Positions 18,718-27,995 of a stretch of DNA of 64,000 bases are shown piece after piece; the first letter of the stretch is position 1; the number at the start of each line of letters is the position of its first letter. The position numbers and the translations under genes were made by a program. Source of the DNA: UBA2336 sp031395485 (GTDB lineage Bacteria > Bacteroidota > Bacteroidia > Cytophagales > Cyclobacteriaceae). The notes under the pieces are model-generated. The model was given only the letters and a program-made list of their open reading frames with translations. It ran no database searches and had not been told where the DNA came from. The DNA lies in NCBI GenBank assembly GCA_031395485.1, contig JANNUS010000011.1, positions 43,762 through 107,761 of the forward strand, read 5' to 3'.

Positions 18718-18978
18718 TTAACGCCACTTCGGTTTTCTGGAGTTTGATTTAACACCCATGTTAGTGGAGTTCCTGTATTTTTTCATAAGAACCTCGCATG
18801 AATACGTATGGTTCTTCTTTTTCTGGATGCTTTTTGTGAATGGGTTTTTTTCAACTTTTATACCAGCTTCAGCCGAGGAGTATGATAGCAGAATGCCAAC
18901 GACAATGGCAAGACACATAAATAATACGCGGTTTACAGTTGCGTTAAGATTTACAACGTGGGCGATTTTAGTATTCAT
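18718..18978 (-). CDS. Small membrane or exported hypothetical protein
   Basis: An 86-residue frame. The N-terminal third is hydrophobic (LFMCLAIVVGILLSYSSAEAG), which could be a signal peptide or membrane anchor. The rest is basic and ends NSRKPKWR. I recognise no family. Third positions look like those of neighbouring genes and the frame starts with ATG, but the opposite strand has an equally long frame (18758-19003), so the call is tentative. It is convergent with the DUF6048 gene. Confidence 0.45.
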   Translation of the reverse strand: MNTKIAHVVNLNATVNRVLFMCLAIVVGILLSYSSAEAGIKVEKNPFTKSIQKKKNHTYSCEVLMKKYRNSTNMGVKSNSRKPKWR

Positions 18979-19021
18979 ATTGAGTCCGTTTTATCTGCTG
19001 TAAATGTCGCACTGTTCTTAT

Positions 19022-19043
19022 CTCATTCTCGACCGAAAATGAG
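19022..19043. other. Hairpin in the otherwise empty 19004-19265 gap
   Basis: The gap between the small ORF and ftsY holds no convincing gene. It contains a 9-bp hairpin (CTCATTCTC, loop GACC, GAAAATGAG, one mismatch) and, just after it on the + strand, a TACATTTG element at 19052-19059 that matches the Bacteroidota -7 consensus. No good -33 element is seen. A short antisense or small RNA towards the 3' end of ftsY is possible but unproven. Confidence 0.35.
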
Positions 19044-19265
19044 GCTAATCCTACATTTGTGCGCTTCGCCTATAGGATGCGGTTAACGGTATGGATTCAC
19101 CGATTTGGGTTTGTAAAGGCCATTTCTATTATAGAAAGGCAAGATTATCTGGCAGGGAGACTAAATTTTCATTCTAATTAAAGTAGTACTTTAAAACCTA
19201 AGGGTAGGATTAAATAGTAAAACGAAGAATTTCTTGCATGGGATTTTGGTGTGAGCTCAAATGTA

Positions 19266-20225
19266 TCAGTTCTTTTTAAAAAGGGAATCCACAAACTCAA
19301 CCTTATTAAACACTTGTAGGTCACCAACCTTTTCGCCAACACCAATGTATTTTACGGGTATTTTAAACTCGTCTGAAATCCCAATGACCACACCACCCTT
19401 AGCGGTGCCATCGAGCTTCGTAATGGCCAGCGCTGTTACAGTGGTAGCTTTCGTAAACTCGCGTGCCTGGATCACCGCATTTTGCCCTGTGCTTCCATCG
19501 AGTACAAGCAGCACTTCATGGGGTGCATCGGGAATTACCTTTTGAATCACTCTATGAATTTTTGAAAGTTCACCCATCAAATTCAGTTTGGTGTGAAGCC
19601 TTCCTGCTGTGTCGATGATGATAACATCGGCACCCCGAGCAAGACCTTCTTTTACAGTATCGTAAGCAACAGCCGAAGGATCTGTGTTCATTCCTTTACT
19701 AATTACGGGTACTCCAACACGTTCGCCCCAAAGTATCAGCTGATCAACCGCGGCTGCCCGAAAAGTATCGGCAGCACCTAACAGTACATTTTTACCACTT
19801 TTTTTAAATTGAGCCGAAAGCTTACCAATGGTTGTTGTTTTGCCTACACCGTTTACGCCTACAACCATGATTACGTAAGGCTTTTTATTTTGAGGAACCT
19901 GAAAGTCTATTAGGTCATCTGTATGATTTTCAGAAAGAAGGTAAGCGATTTCTTCTTTGAGAATTCGATCAAGTTCTGAAGCTCCCAGGTATTTATCACG
20001 CGCTACGCGCTGCTGAATACGTTCAATAATTTTTAGCGTTGTGTTTACACCCACATCTGAAGAAACTAATATCTCTTCAAGATTATCCAGCACCTCTTCA
20101 TCTACCGTAGATTTTCCGATGAGCGCTTTTCCAAGCTTCCCAAAAAAATTCTCGTTGGTTTTTTGCAACCCCTTATCAAGAGTTTCTTTTTTCTCCTTCG
20201 AAAACAATCCGCCTAAAAATGCCAT
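19266..20225 (-). CDS. ftsY: Signal recognition particle receptor FtsY
   Basis: A 319-residue SRP-family GTPase that docks the SRP-ribosome complex at the inner membrane. The NG domains are complete: G1 GVNGVGKTTTIGKLS, the DTFRAAAVDQL segment, G3 DTAGR and G4 TKLDGTAKGG, ending with KYIGVGEKVGDLQVFN. The acidic A domain is nearly absent, as in other Bacteroidota. It is downstream of the rpmB-rpmG-DUF4295 unit but separated from it by a terminator, so it probably has its own promoter or depends on read-through. Confidence 0.97.
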   Translation of the reverse strand: MAFLGGLFSKEKKETLDKGLQKTNENFFGKLGKALIGKSTVDEEVLDNLEEILVSSDVGVNTTLKIIERIQQRVARDKYLGASELDRILKEEIAYLLSENHTDDLIDFQVPQNKKPYVIMVVGVNGVGKTTTIGKLSAQFKKSGKNVLLGAADTFRAAAVDQLILWGERVGVPVISKGMNTDPSAVAYDTVKEGLARGADVIIIDTAGRLHTKLNLMGELSKIHRVIQKVIPDAPHEVLLVLDGSTGQNAVIQAREFTKATTVTALAITKLDGTAKGGVVIGISDEFKIPVKYIGVGEKVGDLQVFNKVEFVDSLFKKN

Positions 20226-20285
20226 GTGTACAACTTAGTCAAAATATGCCCCGCTTACCAAATGAAATGATTGAAGGAGATAAAT

Positions 20286-20312
20286 AAAAAAAGTCCCATG
20301 AAGGGACTTTTT
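20286..20312 (-). terminator. Intrinsic terminator after the L28-L33-DUF4295 operon
   Basis: The 8-bp stem AAAGTCCC/GGGACTTT around the loop ATGAA has a T-run on both sides, so it can end transcription in either direction. It lies 20 bases after the DUF4295 stop and about 60 bases before the ftsY start. Confidence 0.85.
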
Positions 20313-20332
20313 ACTATTCTCTTGCTTACGAA

Positions 20333-20488
20333 TTATTTCTTAGCCAAAACCTCTTTCACCAGGTCAGCCGCTACTATTTCTTCTTTAAATGTATACGCGC
20401 CTGTCTTTGCAGATTTCACGGCACGGATCACTTTTGCGTAACTTTTTAAGTCAGTCTTCTTTAAGGATGCAACAACTTTCTTTGCCAT
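20333..20488 (-). CDS. DUF4295 family small ribosome-linked protein
   Basis: A 51-residue basic protein: it begins MAKKVVASLKKTDLKSYAK, continues VIRAVKSAKTGAYTFKEE, and ends VLAKK. This is the DUF4295 family, found in Bacteroidota directly after rpmG. Its function is unknown; the small size, basic charge and ribosomal operon suggest a ribosome-associated protein, and that is inference. It starts 2 bases after the L33 stop, and its stop is followed by a strong terminator. Confidence 0.9.
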   Translation of the reverse strand: MAKKVVASLKKTDLKSYAKVIRAVKSAKTGAYTFKEEIVAADLVKEVLAKK

Positions 20489-20490
20489 GA

Positions 20491-20673
20491 TTATTTAATT
20501 TCTTTGTGAACAGTAACTTTTTTCAAGACCGGATTGAACTTCTTAAGCTCTAAACGCTCGGTAGTATTTTTGCGGTTTTTCTTGGTAATGTAGCGGCTCA
20601 TACCGGGCAGGCCTGTAGCCTTGTGCTCGGTACACTCTAAAATCACCTGAATTCTGTTTTTGCTTCGTGCCAT
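20491..20673 (-). CDS. rpmG: 50S ribosomal protein L33
   Basis: A 60-residue L33 of the large subunit (MARSKNRIQVILECTEH, TGLPGMSRYITKKNRKNT, LELKKFNPVLKK). It lacks the CxxC zinc pairs and so is a zinc-independent form. It is the middle gene of rpmB-rpmG-DUF4295, 19 bases after rpmB. Confidence 0.97.
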   Translation of the reverse strand: MARSKNRIQVILECTEHKATGLPGMSRYITKKNRKNTTERLELKKFNPVLKKVTVHKEIK

Positions 20674-20692
20674 GATTACTGTAATTTATAGG

Positions 20693-20929
20693 TTAAGCAA
20701 ATAATCCTTTTGCCTTCGCTTCTTTTAATACGGCTAAAATACCATGCTTATTAATGGTTTTTATAGCCTTGGTAGACACTTTCAACGTTATCCAACGGTC
20801 TTCCTCTGGAATAAAAAAGCGCTTTTTCTGAAGATTCGGGTAGAATCTGCGCTTAGTCTTATTGTTCGCGTGCGAAACATTGTTTCCCACCTGAGGTCTT
20901 TTTCCTGTAATTTCACAAACTCTGGCCAT
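20693..20929 (-). CDS. rpmB: 50S ribosomal protein L28
   Basis: A 78-residue L28 starting MARVCEITGKRPQVGN, with the conserved SHANNKTKRRFYPNLQKKRF segment split by a short turn. The ATG at 20929 is used rather than one two codons upstream, because MARVCEITG is the universal N-terminus. It is the first gene of the operon; a promoter is predicted at 20963-20995. Confidence 0.97.
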   Translation of the reverse strand: MARVCEITGKRPQVGNNVSHANNKTKRRFYPNLQKKRFFIPEEDRWITLKVSTKAIKTINKHGILAVLKEAKAKGLFA

Positions 20930-20962
20930 GATCAATCGGTTTACCCCTCAAAAAAGGGAGTG

Positions 20963-20995
20963 CAAATATCGGAAAAATGCCCCCAATAATCCAAA
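20963..20995 (-). promoter_or_regulatory. Promoter of the rpmB-rpmG-DUF4295 operon
   Basis: On the - strand TTTG is followed after 21 bases by GATATTTG, one base from the -7 consensus TAnnTTTG. Transcription would begin in the following CACTCCC. The same start motif follows the tRNA-Val promoter and the presumed rRNA promoter. The leader to the L28 ATG is about 30 bases and includes a CCC-T6-GAGGGG hairpin. Confidence 0.55.
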
Positions 20996-21139
20996 TACCA
21001 TTCTAAATAAACATGGGGTATTCGGGTAGTATAACACTATACACCTGAATCTCCTCAACGCTTCATTACTCTAAATGCATTTAAGCGGAAAAATCTTTTT
21101 AGCACTAAGCCCTAAGCTGTTATCTTGGCGGATAAGATA

Positions 21140-22426
21140 ATGGTGGATATTCAGAGTTTATATCAAAAATACAGAGATTCGGGCAAGGTTTCGACCGATA
21201 CACGCCAAATTGCCCCTGGTTCGGTGTTTTTCGCATTGAAAGGTGACAAGTTTAATGCGAATGAATTTGCAAACGAGGCATTGGAGAAAGGTGCGAGCTA
21301 TGCGGTAATTGATGAGCCTTCGCATGCAAAAAACGTTCGCTACATCGTAGTTGAAAATGTTTTAGAGGCATTACAAAAATTAGCGCGCCACCACCGTGAA
21401 CAGTTGAAAATTCCCTTCGTTGGATTAACAGGCTCGAATGGAAAGACTACTTCCAAAGAATTGTTGCTGGCTGTGCTGAGCAAAAAGTATAAGACCTTAG
21501 CCACGAAGGGAAACCTGAATAATCACATCGGAGTACCCTTAACAATTCTCTCGATTGATGATTCGGTTGAAGTTGCCGTGATTGAAATGGGGGCGAATCA
21601 CCTCGGTGAGATTGCATTGCTCTGTTCGATTGCAAACCCCACCCATGGCTTCATTACAAATATTGGGAAAGCCCACATCGGTATGTTTGGAGGTTTTGAA
21701 AATATTATTCGTGCAAAATCCGAATTGTATCAGCACCTCATTAAAACGAGAGGGCAAGTATTTATTAATTCTCAAAACCCGATACTCTCCAACATGGCCA
21801 AGCGGTTTAAATCCCCGTTGTTTTATCCGGCAGCTGTTGATTATTATCATTGCGAGTTGTTGGGGGCAGATCCGTTTTTAAAAATCAGATCAGAATCGGG
21901 AGAAAAAATTACTACACAGCTTATTGGTGATTACAATTTTGAAAATGTAGCAGCAGCACTTTGCATCGGAAAATATTTTGGAGTGAGCATGCAGCAGGCA
22001 AAGGATGCCATCGCAGCGTACACTCCGGGTAATATGCGTTCACAGATTGTTAAGAAGGGCAGTAACACAATTATTTTAGATGCGTACAATGCCAATCCAA
22101 GTTCGATGGCTGCAGCCATTGAAAATCTTTCGGTTATAAAGGCGGATAATAAAGTGGCCATTGTGGGCGATATGTTTGAGCTAGAAGAGGAGGCGCAAGC
22201 AGAACATAAAGCTATTGGGAAACTTTTGGCAGATAAGAAATTCAGTGCTGTGTACTTGTGCGGTATGCTGATGAAGGCTGCCATGACAGAAATTCCATTA
22301 GCACACTATTTTGAAAAAAAAGAGGACCTGCTAAAAGCGCTTCAGCAAAATCCTCTTTTAAATTCCACCATTCTGATAAAAGCCTCGCGTGGTATTGGGC
22401 TGGAAACGGTGGTGGAGGTTTTATAA
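21140..22426 (+). CDS. murF: UDP-N-acetylmuramoyl-tripeptide--D-alanyl-D-alanine ligase MurF
   Basis: A 428-residue Mur ligase that adds D-Ala-D-Ala to the UDP-MurNAc tripeptide in the cytoplasm. N-terminal STDTRQIAPGSVFFALKG binds the UDP part. The ATP loop GLTGSNGKTTSKELL, the TKGNLNNHIGVPLTIL segment and EMGANHLGEI follow; NLNNHIGVP and EMG are typical of MurF. The ATG at 21140 is chosen over a TTG at 21125, because a promoter-like TATCTTGG lies at 21121. Its 3' end overlaps the convergent RND pump gene by 6 bases. It stands alone rather than in a dcw cluster. Confidence 0.95.
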   Translation: MVDIQSLYQKYRDSGKVSTDTRQIAPGSVFFALKGDKFNANEFANEALEKGASYAVIDEPSHAKNVRYIVVENVLEALQKLARHHREQLKIPFVGLTGSNGKTTSKELLLAVLSKKYKTLATKGNLNNHIGVPLTILSIDDSVEVAVIEMGANHLGEIALLCSIANPTHGFITNIGKAHIGMFGGFENIIRAKSELYQHLIKTRGQVFINSQNPILSNMAKRFKSPLFYPAAVDYYHCELLGADPFLKIRSESGEKITTQLIGDYNFENVAAALCIGKYFGVSMQQAKDAIAAYTPGNMRSQIVKKGSNTIILDAYNANPSSMAAAIENLSVIKADNKVAIVGDMFELEEEAQAEHKAIGKLLADKKFSAVYLCGMLMKAAMTEIPLAHYFEKKEDLLKALQQNPLLNSTILIKASRGIGLETVVEVL

Positions 22427-25400
22427 ACTCTTCACTTCTACCCTTGGCGGAATCAATTTATAAACAACCGGTGTAACCACCCGCGATAATAGTGTCGAGC
22501 TAATTAACCCACCAATCAATACAATAGCAAGTGGAGAGATTAACGGGTTCGTTGAAATAGCAATTGGCATAAGACCTCCGATGGCAGTCATGGATGTTAA
22601 AATAATAGGAAGGAATCGTACTTCGCCAGCTTCGCGGATTGCTTCTTCCAACGATTTGCCTTGCTCTCGTAGTTGATTCGTGAAGTCCACTAATAAGATG
22701 GTGTTCTTCACTTCAATTCCGGCCAACGCAATCAACCCCACAATTGCAATAAATGAAAGTGAATTGCCTGTAACGAGTAGGGCTATTACTGCGCCTACAA
22801 CACCCAATGGAATAACGGACAAAACAATGAGTGTACTCTTGAACGTTCTGAATTCTAAAATCAGTACAGCAATGAAAAGAAAGATGGTTACGATGATTAT
22901 ACTGAGAAACCCGCCAAACGATTCTTGCCTGCTTTCTAATTCACCACCCATTCCGTAGCTATAGCCTGCCGGCAAGGAGATGTTATCCATTTTCCCAATG
23001 ACATCATTAATCACGTTGTCGGTTAAAAATCCCTTTTCAACATAGGCTGTTACCGATATCATTCTGATTTTGTCGTAGTGATTAATATTCAGCGGTGATG
23101 ATTCCAGTTTAAAATCGGCTACTTGTTTAAGCGGAATGGCACGCCCTTGTTGTGTATTTACATATAGGTTTTCGAGCGACTCCATGGTTGCTTTTCCCTG
23201 ATTGCCTTTTGTAAGAAGTATTCCTACATCATCGCCATTCACGTCCGAGAATTTCCCAATCGTTAATCCCGCCACGGCTAACCGAACCGTTCGGTCAATA
23301 GTAATAACAGGTATGCCAAGCATTTGCGCCTTCTCTTTATTAATATCAACCCGGATGTCAGATTTGAGGTGCATCACAGGGTTTTGAACATAGATTGTTC
23401 CCTTTGTTTGCTCCAACATTTTTTCAACGTTGTTGGCAAGTGTGCGAAGGGTATCAAGATTTTCACCAAACAAACGAATTTCAACGGGTGCATTAATCGG
23501 TGGCCCTTGTTCAAAGTTTTTCACTTCTACTTTCGCTCCGGGGTAGGGAGTCCACTTGGCGCGTAACGTTTCAATCATTGCAAGTTTATCGGTTGCTGAA
23601 GTCTCCTCATCCAATTGCACAAAAATTTGTGTGTAATCAGTACGTTCATTTTCAGGGATAATGTTATAATAAATCCGCGGATTGCCTTTGCCCACATTGG
23701 TAGCAAAATATTTAATCTGTGAATGTTTGCCCAACTCCTCTTCTATTTGCTTAGTAATGGTATTCGTGTATGACAGATTCGATTGTAGTGGCGTTGTGAT
23801 TTCAATAAGAAACTGAGGTTTTTCCGATGCCGGAAACAGGCTGAATCCAATTACCGGGAATAATTGTAGTGAAGCGAAAAAGATTATAACAGCAATTCCG
23901 ATTGTCCACCACGGTTTTGCTAATGCTTTATCGAGTAATAATGAATAGCTTCCATGAATTACTTTTTTCAATGCACGCATGAAAATATTGCCATCCGGGT
24001 GACCATGTTTTTCTTTTAATATCCGACTTGACAAAAATGGAATGATTGTTAAAGACACAAGCATGGAGGCCAACACGCATAGTATTACACCCATTGGCAT
24101 ACTTCGGATAAATTCACCGGCAGCTTCGGGTAGAAATACAAGTGGAAGAAAAGCAATGATTAATGTTGCCGTGCAACCAATTACGGCCAAGCCTATTTGC
24201 TGCGTGGCTTTTAGGGTGGCTTCCAATCGAGAGTACCCGTTACTCATCCAGCGCTCAATGTTCTCAACAACTACAATGCTATCATCTACCAGCAAGCCGA
24301 GTGCAACCACCAGCCCCACAATACTCAACTGATTAATGTTGTAGCCCAACACATTCAGCAGCACGATTCCAATGGCAAGTGAAAGTGGAATTGAAATCAT
24401 AACAATAATTGCAGCTCGAAAGCCAAGCGGTAGCAGGGTTATGGCCACTAAAAGAATGGCAAATAGAAAATCCATACCCAAGCCACTTAAACGCTTGTTT
24501 ACATTATTGGCCTGATCGAAATGGTGCACAAGGTCAATGTTAGCTGGAAGGGTTGCTTTGAATCTATCAATGACTGGCTGATATAATTTCTGTGTATTAG
24601 AAATATTTTCATCGGGTTTTTGCGCTGCTGTAATAAACACACTGCGGTAACCGTTCAATCGCGTAATGTGAGTTTCTTCTTCGTATGTATAATACACAGC
24701 GGCCACATCCCGTAGCAGTATATTTTTGTTGTTCGAAGAAAATATGATTGTATTTTTAATTTCTTCTTCATCGGTGTAGTTACCACTGGTTTTTATGTTG
24801 AATGATTTTGTGCCAGCATCAACACTTCCTCCCGGGATATTGGCAATTTCACTCTGAAGGCTTCCAACAACAGCCTCTAACGGAATGCGAAGCTGCGCCA
24901 TCTTTTCTAATTTTAAATCGATGCGCACGATGCGATCAGGCAGGCCATGAATTTTTATAGCTTTCAATTGCTTGATTTGTTCCAACTTATCCTGTAGCTC
25001 TTCGGCATATTTTTTCAGGTTATCGCGCGAAGCATTTTCCGATACGAGGGCGATCTGAATTATATTTACATCCGATGGCAATACCCTGCGCACTTCCAGA
25101 CTGGCAAGGTTTTGCGGGAGTTCATTGCGAAGCGCATTTACTTCACGTACCAGCTCAGAATATTTCTCATTAACATCGTTTTCATATTTGTATTCTACGA
25201 ACAGCACTGCCACACCATCGGAGATCGTTGTTTTAATTCGCTTTATGCCTTCAAGCTCGCTGATCTCACGTTCCAGGGGTTCTACAATTAATTCTTCCAT
25301 ATCCTTCGGGCTTGTTCCGGGATAAATGGCGACAATGGGAAATTGAGGTGCGTGAAGTTCTGGATCTTCTGAACGCGACATGTTCAGGATGGTAGTCGCA

Positions 25401-25474
25401 CCCAGTGCAACGATCATAAGGAAGATCACCAGCGTGAATTGATAATTCTTTACTGCGTAGTCTGAAATTTTCAT
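22421..25474 (-). CDS. RND multidrug efflux permease (AcrB/HAE1 type)
   Basis: A 1017-residue inner-membrane pump with two repeats of six membrane helices and two large periplasmic loops. The proton-relay aspartates are in VVALGLLVDDSIVVVENIERW. Other family marks are the start MKISDYAVKNYQFTL, SRSEDPE, FPIVAIYPGTSPKDMEELIVEPLE near the N-terminus, and VGLIALAGIEVKNTILLVDF in the second half. It exports drugs or other amphiphiles by proton exchange, together with the adaptor and TolC-type channel encoded upstream. It is the last gene of the four-gene - strand unit. Confidence 0.93.
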   Translation of the reverse strand: MKISDYAVKNYQFTLVIFLMIVALGATTILNMSRSEDPELHAPQFPIVAIYPGTSPKDMEELIVEPLEREISELEGIKRIKTTISDGVAVLFVEYKYENDVNEKYSELVREVNALRNELPQNLASLEVRRVLPSDVNIIQIALVSENASRDNLKKYAEELQDKLEQIKQLKAIKIHGLPDRIVRIDLKLEKMAQLRIPLEAVVGSLQSEIANIPGGSVDAGTKSFNIKTSGNYTDEEEIKNTIIFSSNNKNILLRDVAAVYYTYEEETHITRLNGYRSVFITAAQKPDENISNTQKLYQPVIDRFKATLPANIDLVHHFDQANNVNKRLSGLGMDFLFAILLVAITLLPLGFRAAIIVMISIPLSLAIGIVLLNVLGYNINQLSIVGLVVALGLLVDDSIVVVENIERWMSNGYSRLEATLKATQQIGLAVIGCTATLIIAFLPLVFLPEAAGEFIRSMPMGVILCVLASMLVSLTIIPFLSSRILKEKHGHPDGNIFMRALKKVIHGSYSLLLDKALAKPWWTIGIAVIIFFASLQLFPVIGFSLFPASEKPQFLIEITTPLQSNLSYTNTITKQIEEELGKHSQIKYFATNVGKGNPRIYYNIIPENERTDYTQIFVQLDEETSATDKLAMIETLRAKWTPYPGAKVEVKNFEQGPPINAPVEIRLFGENLDTLRTLANNVEKMLEQTKGTIYVQNPVMHLKSDIRVDINKEKAQMLGIPVITIDRTVRLAVAGLTIGKFSDVNGDDVGILLTKGNQGKATMESLENLYVNTQQGRAIPLKQVADFKLESSPLNINHYDKIRMISVTAYVEKGFLTDNVINDVIGKMDNISLPAGYSYGMGGELESRQESFGGFLSIIIVTIFLFIAVLILEFRTFKSTLIVLSVIPLGVVGAVIALLVTGNSLSFIAIVGLIALAGIEVKNTILLVDFTNQLREQGKSLEEAIREAGEVRFLPIILTSMTAIGGLMPIAISTNPLISPLAIVLIGGLISSTLLSRVVTPVVYKLIPPRVEVKSL

Positions 25475-25477
25475 TTT

Positions 25478-25530
25478 TTGTCAGGTTGAGTTTATCGAAA
25501 CCTGAGCCTTTGACAAGCTCAGGCTGACAA
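25478..25530. repeat. REP-like dispersed palindrome (GACAAGCTCAGG type)
   Basis: A 53-bp interrupted palindrome fills the adaptor-permease gap. The outer arms are TTGTCAG and CTGACAA. Inside, CCTGAGC and GCTCAGG form a perfect 7-bp stem. The text resembles an element I have seen scattered between genes in many Bacteroidota genomes; that is memory, not a search. It lies inside the efflux operon and could affect read-through or message stability between adaptor and pump. Confidence 0.75.
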
Positions 25531-25535
25531 TGATT

Positions 25536-26585
25536 TTATTTAATAACCGTAATAGCAGAACTATCGCGCAGATAAGCGCTGCCCGATACGATGATAAATT
25601 TGGCGCCCTCTAATCCGCTATTGATAAGGATTCGATCGCGATTGATCATTCCAACAATAACCGATGTTTTAATCGCTGTCTTGGAATCGTTCGTGGTAAA
25701 CACATATCCCGATTGCGCATTACCATCAAGAAGGGCTTCGTACGGAATATTCCAAACGGTTTGCGTACTACTTGTATGAATGGTAGCCTTTCCGAATAAG
25801 CCACTGGCTAAGGAAGCTTTTGTTTTTTCCAACGTAAGTTCAACGGTAAACGCCCCGCTCACACCATCGGTGCCCTCTGCTTTGCTTGAAACATTGGCGT
25901 TGATCAGCAATCCGGGAAAGGCGTCAGTTGTTACGGTTGCTTTATCGCCAATCGAAATGAGCGACCATTCACGATCACTTACACCCACACGAAGTTTCCA
26001 CAAGTTTTGTGAGGCACCATTTGTTTGCAGCACCGTTGTGCCTGGTTGTATTACCTGCCCTTCGCTCGCCAATTTTTTAAGAACATACCCATTGCTCAGG
26101 GCTCGTATTTCAGCGTACGATCTATTGAAGCTTACCGCATCAAATTGGTTTTGCGCTACCTCCATACCGGTTTTTGCATTTTGAAATTGTTCAAGTGTTG
26201 CCACACTATCCCTATATAAATTTTCTACACGCGCGAAATCACGTTTCGATTTTTCGGATGCAAGCTTAGCCTGCGAAACTTGTGCTTCAATTTCGGTAAG
26301 ATTTAGGGCCGCGAGCAATTGACCTTTGCGGATAGCATCCCCCTCTTTCACATAAACGTTGGAAATTATTCCCCCTACTTTAAACGCCAGGTTCGTTTCG
26401 TCATCAGTTGTAAAAAGACCCGAAGTATTTACAATTGGTTTTATGTCCTGCTTTTCGAGCGGCAATACGTTTACCGGAATTTCCTCTACAGGGGTAGTGG
26501 TGGTTTCAGTTTTCCCTTCGCTGTTGTTGCAAGATTGTGCGATCCATGCTGCTGAAAGAATGAGAATTAAGATTGATGGTTTCAT
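25536..26585 (-). CDS. RND efflux periplasmic adaptor (membrane fusion lipoprotein)
   Basis: A 349-residue membrane-fusion protein. The N-terminus has a lipoprotein signal with lipobox IAQSC, so it is probably anchored to the inner membrane. A biotinyl-lipoyl-like hairpin follows (GGIISNVYVKEGDAIRKGQLLA, then YVLKKLASEGQVIQPGTTVL), with an alpha-hairpin and beta-barrel domain. It bridges the RND pump and the TolC-like channel. It starts 25 bases after the TolC-family gene. Confidence 0.92.
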   Translation of the reverse strand: MKPSILILILSAAWIAQSCNNSEGKTETTTTPVEEIPVNVLPLEKQDIKPIVNTSGLFTTDDETNLAFKVGGIISNVYVKEGDAIRKGQLLAALNLTEIEAQVSQAKLASEKSKRDFARVENLYRDSVATLEQFQNAKTGMEVAQNQFDAVSFNRSYAEIRALSNGYVLKKLASEGQVIQPGTTVLQTNGASQNLWKLRVGVSDREWSLISIGDKATVTTDAFPGLLINANVSSKAEGTDGVSGAFTVELTLEKTKASLASGLFGKATIHTSSTQTVWNIPYEALLDGNAQSGYVFTTNDSKTAIKTSVIVGMINRDRILINSGLEGAKFIIVSGSAYLRDSSAITVIK

Positions 26586-26610
26586 TTTTTTTAAAATTTA
26601 CGATTGGTGC

Positions 26611-27963
26611 TTACTTCAATTCGTAACCCGAAGTTTCTCTTTCAAGACTTGCTTCTGCGATTAGTACAGTGTAAAGATTGATGTTAACTAAAAATTGTGC
26701 ATTTGTTAATTGATTCCGCGCGTCAATAGATTCAATGAACGTGTTCACACCTTCTTTGTATCCTTTTTCAATTAGTTTCTGATAGCTCTGTACCGCTTCG
26801 AGTTGTTTTTGTGTCGACAAATAATTTTGATACGAAGTAAAAAGTTTGTTGCGCGCCATTTCCGTAGCCAAATCCAATTGCTGATTCGCTACTGTGTAGC
26901 TTACTTCTGTATTTTTTACATCAAGTTTTGATTGCTCTATTTTATACCGATTGGTGAATCCCGCAAAGATTGGGACGTCTACTTGAAGGCCAAACAAATA
27001 GTAATTAGATTGACTGGTGTAATTCATGTTTTCTCCTTGTGCACCAACATCAACAAACCCGCTAAGGCGCGGAGACCAAAACAATTGATTCATCTTTAAT
27101 ACATTACTGTTTAGTGATTTGGCAGTTTGCACCTGGCTTAGTTCTTCACGTTTTTTTGTATTGCGCTCTTGCGTTAACGATTCGGGAATGTGAACTAATA
27201 AAAGATTAGGGTTAAGATCCTTATTAATTTCTGCGTTGCTCTCACGATTGAGTAGAAAATTTAGGTAGAGTTTACCGTTCTCTGCTTGCCTTTCTGCTTC
27301 GGTAAGGTGCGCGTTGATGCTTTCAATTTCGGCTTGGGAGCGCAGCACGTAAGCAGGCAGTCCTTTTCCATTTGCCAGCAATGATTCGTTTACCCGTTTG
27401 CCTTCAAGCGCCCGTGTTAATGCGCTTTGATAAATTCCAATCCCTTCTTGTGCGCTGAGGTAATTGAAGTAGGCCGTTTTGATGTCGCGAATCAGTTCAC
27501 GTTTGTAAATGTCCACTTCAAATTCCTTTAATAGAATTTGCTGTTGCTGTATCTTTTTATTGTAGACTAAATCGGTGTTGAAAAGTGGCATGGATGTTCG
27601 CACTTTAGCATCGTAAAAATCTCGTGGGAAAAAATTCTGGTTAACGTTTTCTATTTCAGCCGGAATGTTTAGAGCATCGTATATAGGATTTAGCAAAGTG
27701 CCAACGGGTATTGAAATACTACGACCGCCATCGCCTGTTGTATAATTTCCTTGCAGGGCTACCGTAGGTAAAAACCGACCTCGGGCAATTTTTAAGGAGA
27801 GGAGCGCCTTCTCTAACGTAATGTTGCGTTGTTCGAGAATGAGGTTATTTTTTAACCCAAGAGCAATGTATTCGTCTAAAATATTTTGGGCTTCAACACT
27901 TCTGCTGAATATGATCATCGAGAGAAAAAGTAGGGAGCGGATTTTAATAAGGTGTGTTCTCAT
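26611..27963 (-). CDS. TolC family outer-membrane efflux channel
   Basis: A 450-residue outer membrane factor. A signal peptide (to SRSVEAQ) precedes two copies of the long-helix repeat. The first starts DEYIALGLKNNLILEQRNITLEKALLSLKIARGRFLP, the usual TolC opening; the second is similar (VSYTVANQQLDLATEMARNKLFTSYQNYLSTQKQLEAV). It forms the trans-periplasmic tunnel for the pump. It begins 32 bases after the TetR gene and is the first structural gene of the operon. Confidence 0.93.
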   Translation of the reverse strand: MRTHLIKIRSLLFLSMIIFSRSVEAQNILDEYIALGLKNNLILEQRNITLEKALLSLKIARGRFLPTVALQGNYTTGDGGRSISIPVGTLLNPIYDALNIPAEIENVNQNFFPRDFYDAKVRTSMPLFNTDLVYNKKIQQQQILLKEFEVDIYKRELIRDIKTAYFNYLSAQEGIGIYQSALTRALEGKRVNESLLANGKGLPAYVLRSQAEIESINAHLTEAERQAENGKLYLNFLLNRESNAEINKDLNPNLLLVHIPESLTQERNTKKREELSQVQTAKSLNSNVLKMNQLFWSPRLSGFVDVGAQGENMNYTSQSNYYLFGLQVDVPIFAGFTNRYKIEQSKLDVKNTEVSYTVANQQLDLATEMARNKLFTSYQNYLSTQKQLEAVQSYQKLIEKGYKEGVNTFIESIDARNQLTNAQFLVNINLYTVLIAEASLERETSGYELK

Positions 27964-27995
27964 ACTGAACGGTATTACGTGATAAAAAAATATTT

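Noticed and set aside
18758..19003. An 81-codon + strand frame opposite the small ORF
   Set aside because: Its hydrophobic runs mirror the signal-like segment on the other strand. The - strand frame has the more protein-like layout and a basic C-terminus.
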